Below are positions 5,835 through 5,980 of a DNA stretch of 5,980 bases, piece by piece. Under the pieces are notes generated by a model, which saw only the letters and a list, made by a program, of their open reading frames with translations, searched no databases and was not told the origin of the DNA. Within the stretch, counting starts at the first letter, position 1, and each line of letters starts with the position of its first letter. The DNA comes from Deltaproteobacteria bacterium (GTDB lineage Bacteria > Desulfobacterota > Desulfuromonadia > Desulfuromonadales > BM103), in NCBI GenBank assembly GCA_024636215.1, contig JAGXHL010000056.1, positions 1 to 5,980 of the forward strand, given 5' to 3'. A program made the position numbers and the translations under genes.

Positions 5835-5980
5835 ATGGCTTATCAAAAAGTTGAAATCGAATTCAATGGTCAACCATTGACCATGGAAACAGGCAAGATG
5901 GCCCGTCAGGCTGACGGCGCTGTCATCATTACTTATGGCGAGACCAAGGTCCTTTGTACCGTCGTCTCGGCAAAAAAAAT
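5835..5980 (+). CDS. pnp: Polyribonucleotide nucleotidyltransferase (PNPase), 3' partial
   Basis: PNPase is a trimeric phosphorolytic 3'-5' exoribonuclease of the degradosome type. It releases nucleoside diphosphates from RNA, and can run in reverse to add tails. Only the first 48 codons plus two bases are in the window. They encode the start of the first RNase PH domain: [13 protein letters not shown], then [26 protein letters not shown] (residues 15-40, in two conserved blocks), which is highly typical of PNPase N-termini. The ATG at 5835 is preceded by GAGG (5825-5828) at 6 nt spacing, a good ribosome binding site. It lies 193 nt downstream of rpsO, the standard rpsO-pnp order. The KH and S1 RNA-binding domains must lie beyond the window end. 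Confidence 0.96.
   Translation, partial: MAYQKVEIEFNGQPLTMETGKMARQADGAVIITYGETKVLCTVVSAKK

Noticed and set aside
1..5980. CRISPR array, insertion sequence, tRNA, prophage or defence module
   Set aside because: Reading both strands gave no spaced identical repeats, no transposase frames, no cloverleaf and no accessory genes; the window is a core operon.

Overview
The window is a stretch of the conserved bacterial nusA-infB translation/RNA-metabolism operon, entirely on the + strand. The order is infB (5' end cut off), a small DUF503/YlxP gene, rbfA, nrnA, truB, rpsO and the first 48 codons of pnp. All of these are ordinary core genes with intact motifs. I see no mobile element, CRISPR array, tRNA, rRNA, phage gene or defence gene. 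This gene order, with a DHH/DHHA1 NrnA-type phosphoesterase between rbfA and truB, together with moderately GC-rich codon use, resembles Desulfuromonadia (Geobacter/Pelobacter/Desulfuromonas-like, former Deltaproteobacteria). That assignment is an inference from memory of gene order and protein style, not a database match.

Layout. Positions 1-2640 encode the translation initiation factor IF-2, lacking probably about a dozen N-terminal codons that lie before the window. A 96-nt gap (2641-2736) contains one compact inverted repeat. Positions 2737-5271 are tightly packed: ylxP, an 18-nt gap, then rbfA, nrnA and truB. rbfA and nrnA overlap by 8 nt, and nrnA and truB overlap by 4 nt (ATGA), which suggests translational coupling. 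A 103-nt leader (5272-5374) with a possible promoter and a strong Shine-Dalgarno sequence precedes rpsO (5375-5641). A 193-nt gap (5642-5834) separates rpsO from pnp. It is rich in structure: an intrinsic terminator, a long imperfect stem-loop, and an 18-nt palindrome just before the pnp ribosome binding site.

Function. IF-2 brings initiator tRNA to the ribosome. RbfA matures the 30S subunit. TruB makes pseudouridine 55 in tRNA. S15 is an early 30S assembly protein. PNPase and NrnA act in RNA turnover, on long RNAs and on nanoRNA/pAp respectively. The cluster therefore couples ribosome assembly and initiation with RNA decay.

The most interesting content is non-coding. One item is a possible S15 autoregulatory hairpin holding the GTG start of rpsO. 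The other is the rpsO-pnp leader, whose long stem-loop recalls the RNase III/PNPase autoregulation known for E. coli pnp. I found no previously undescribed protein system here.
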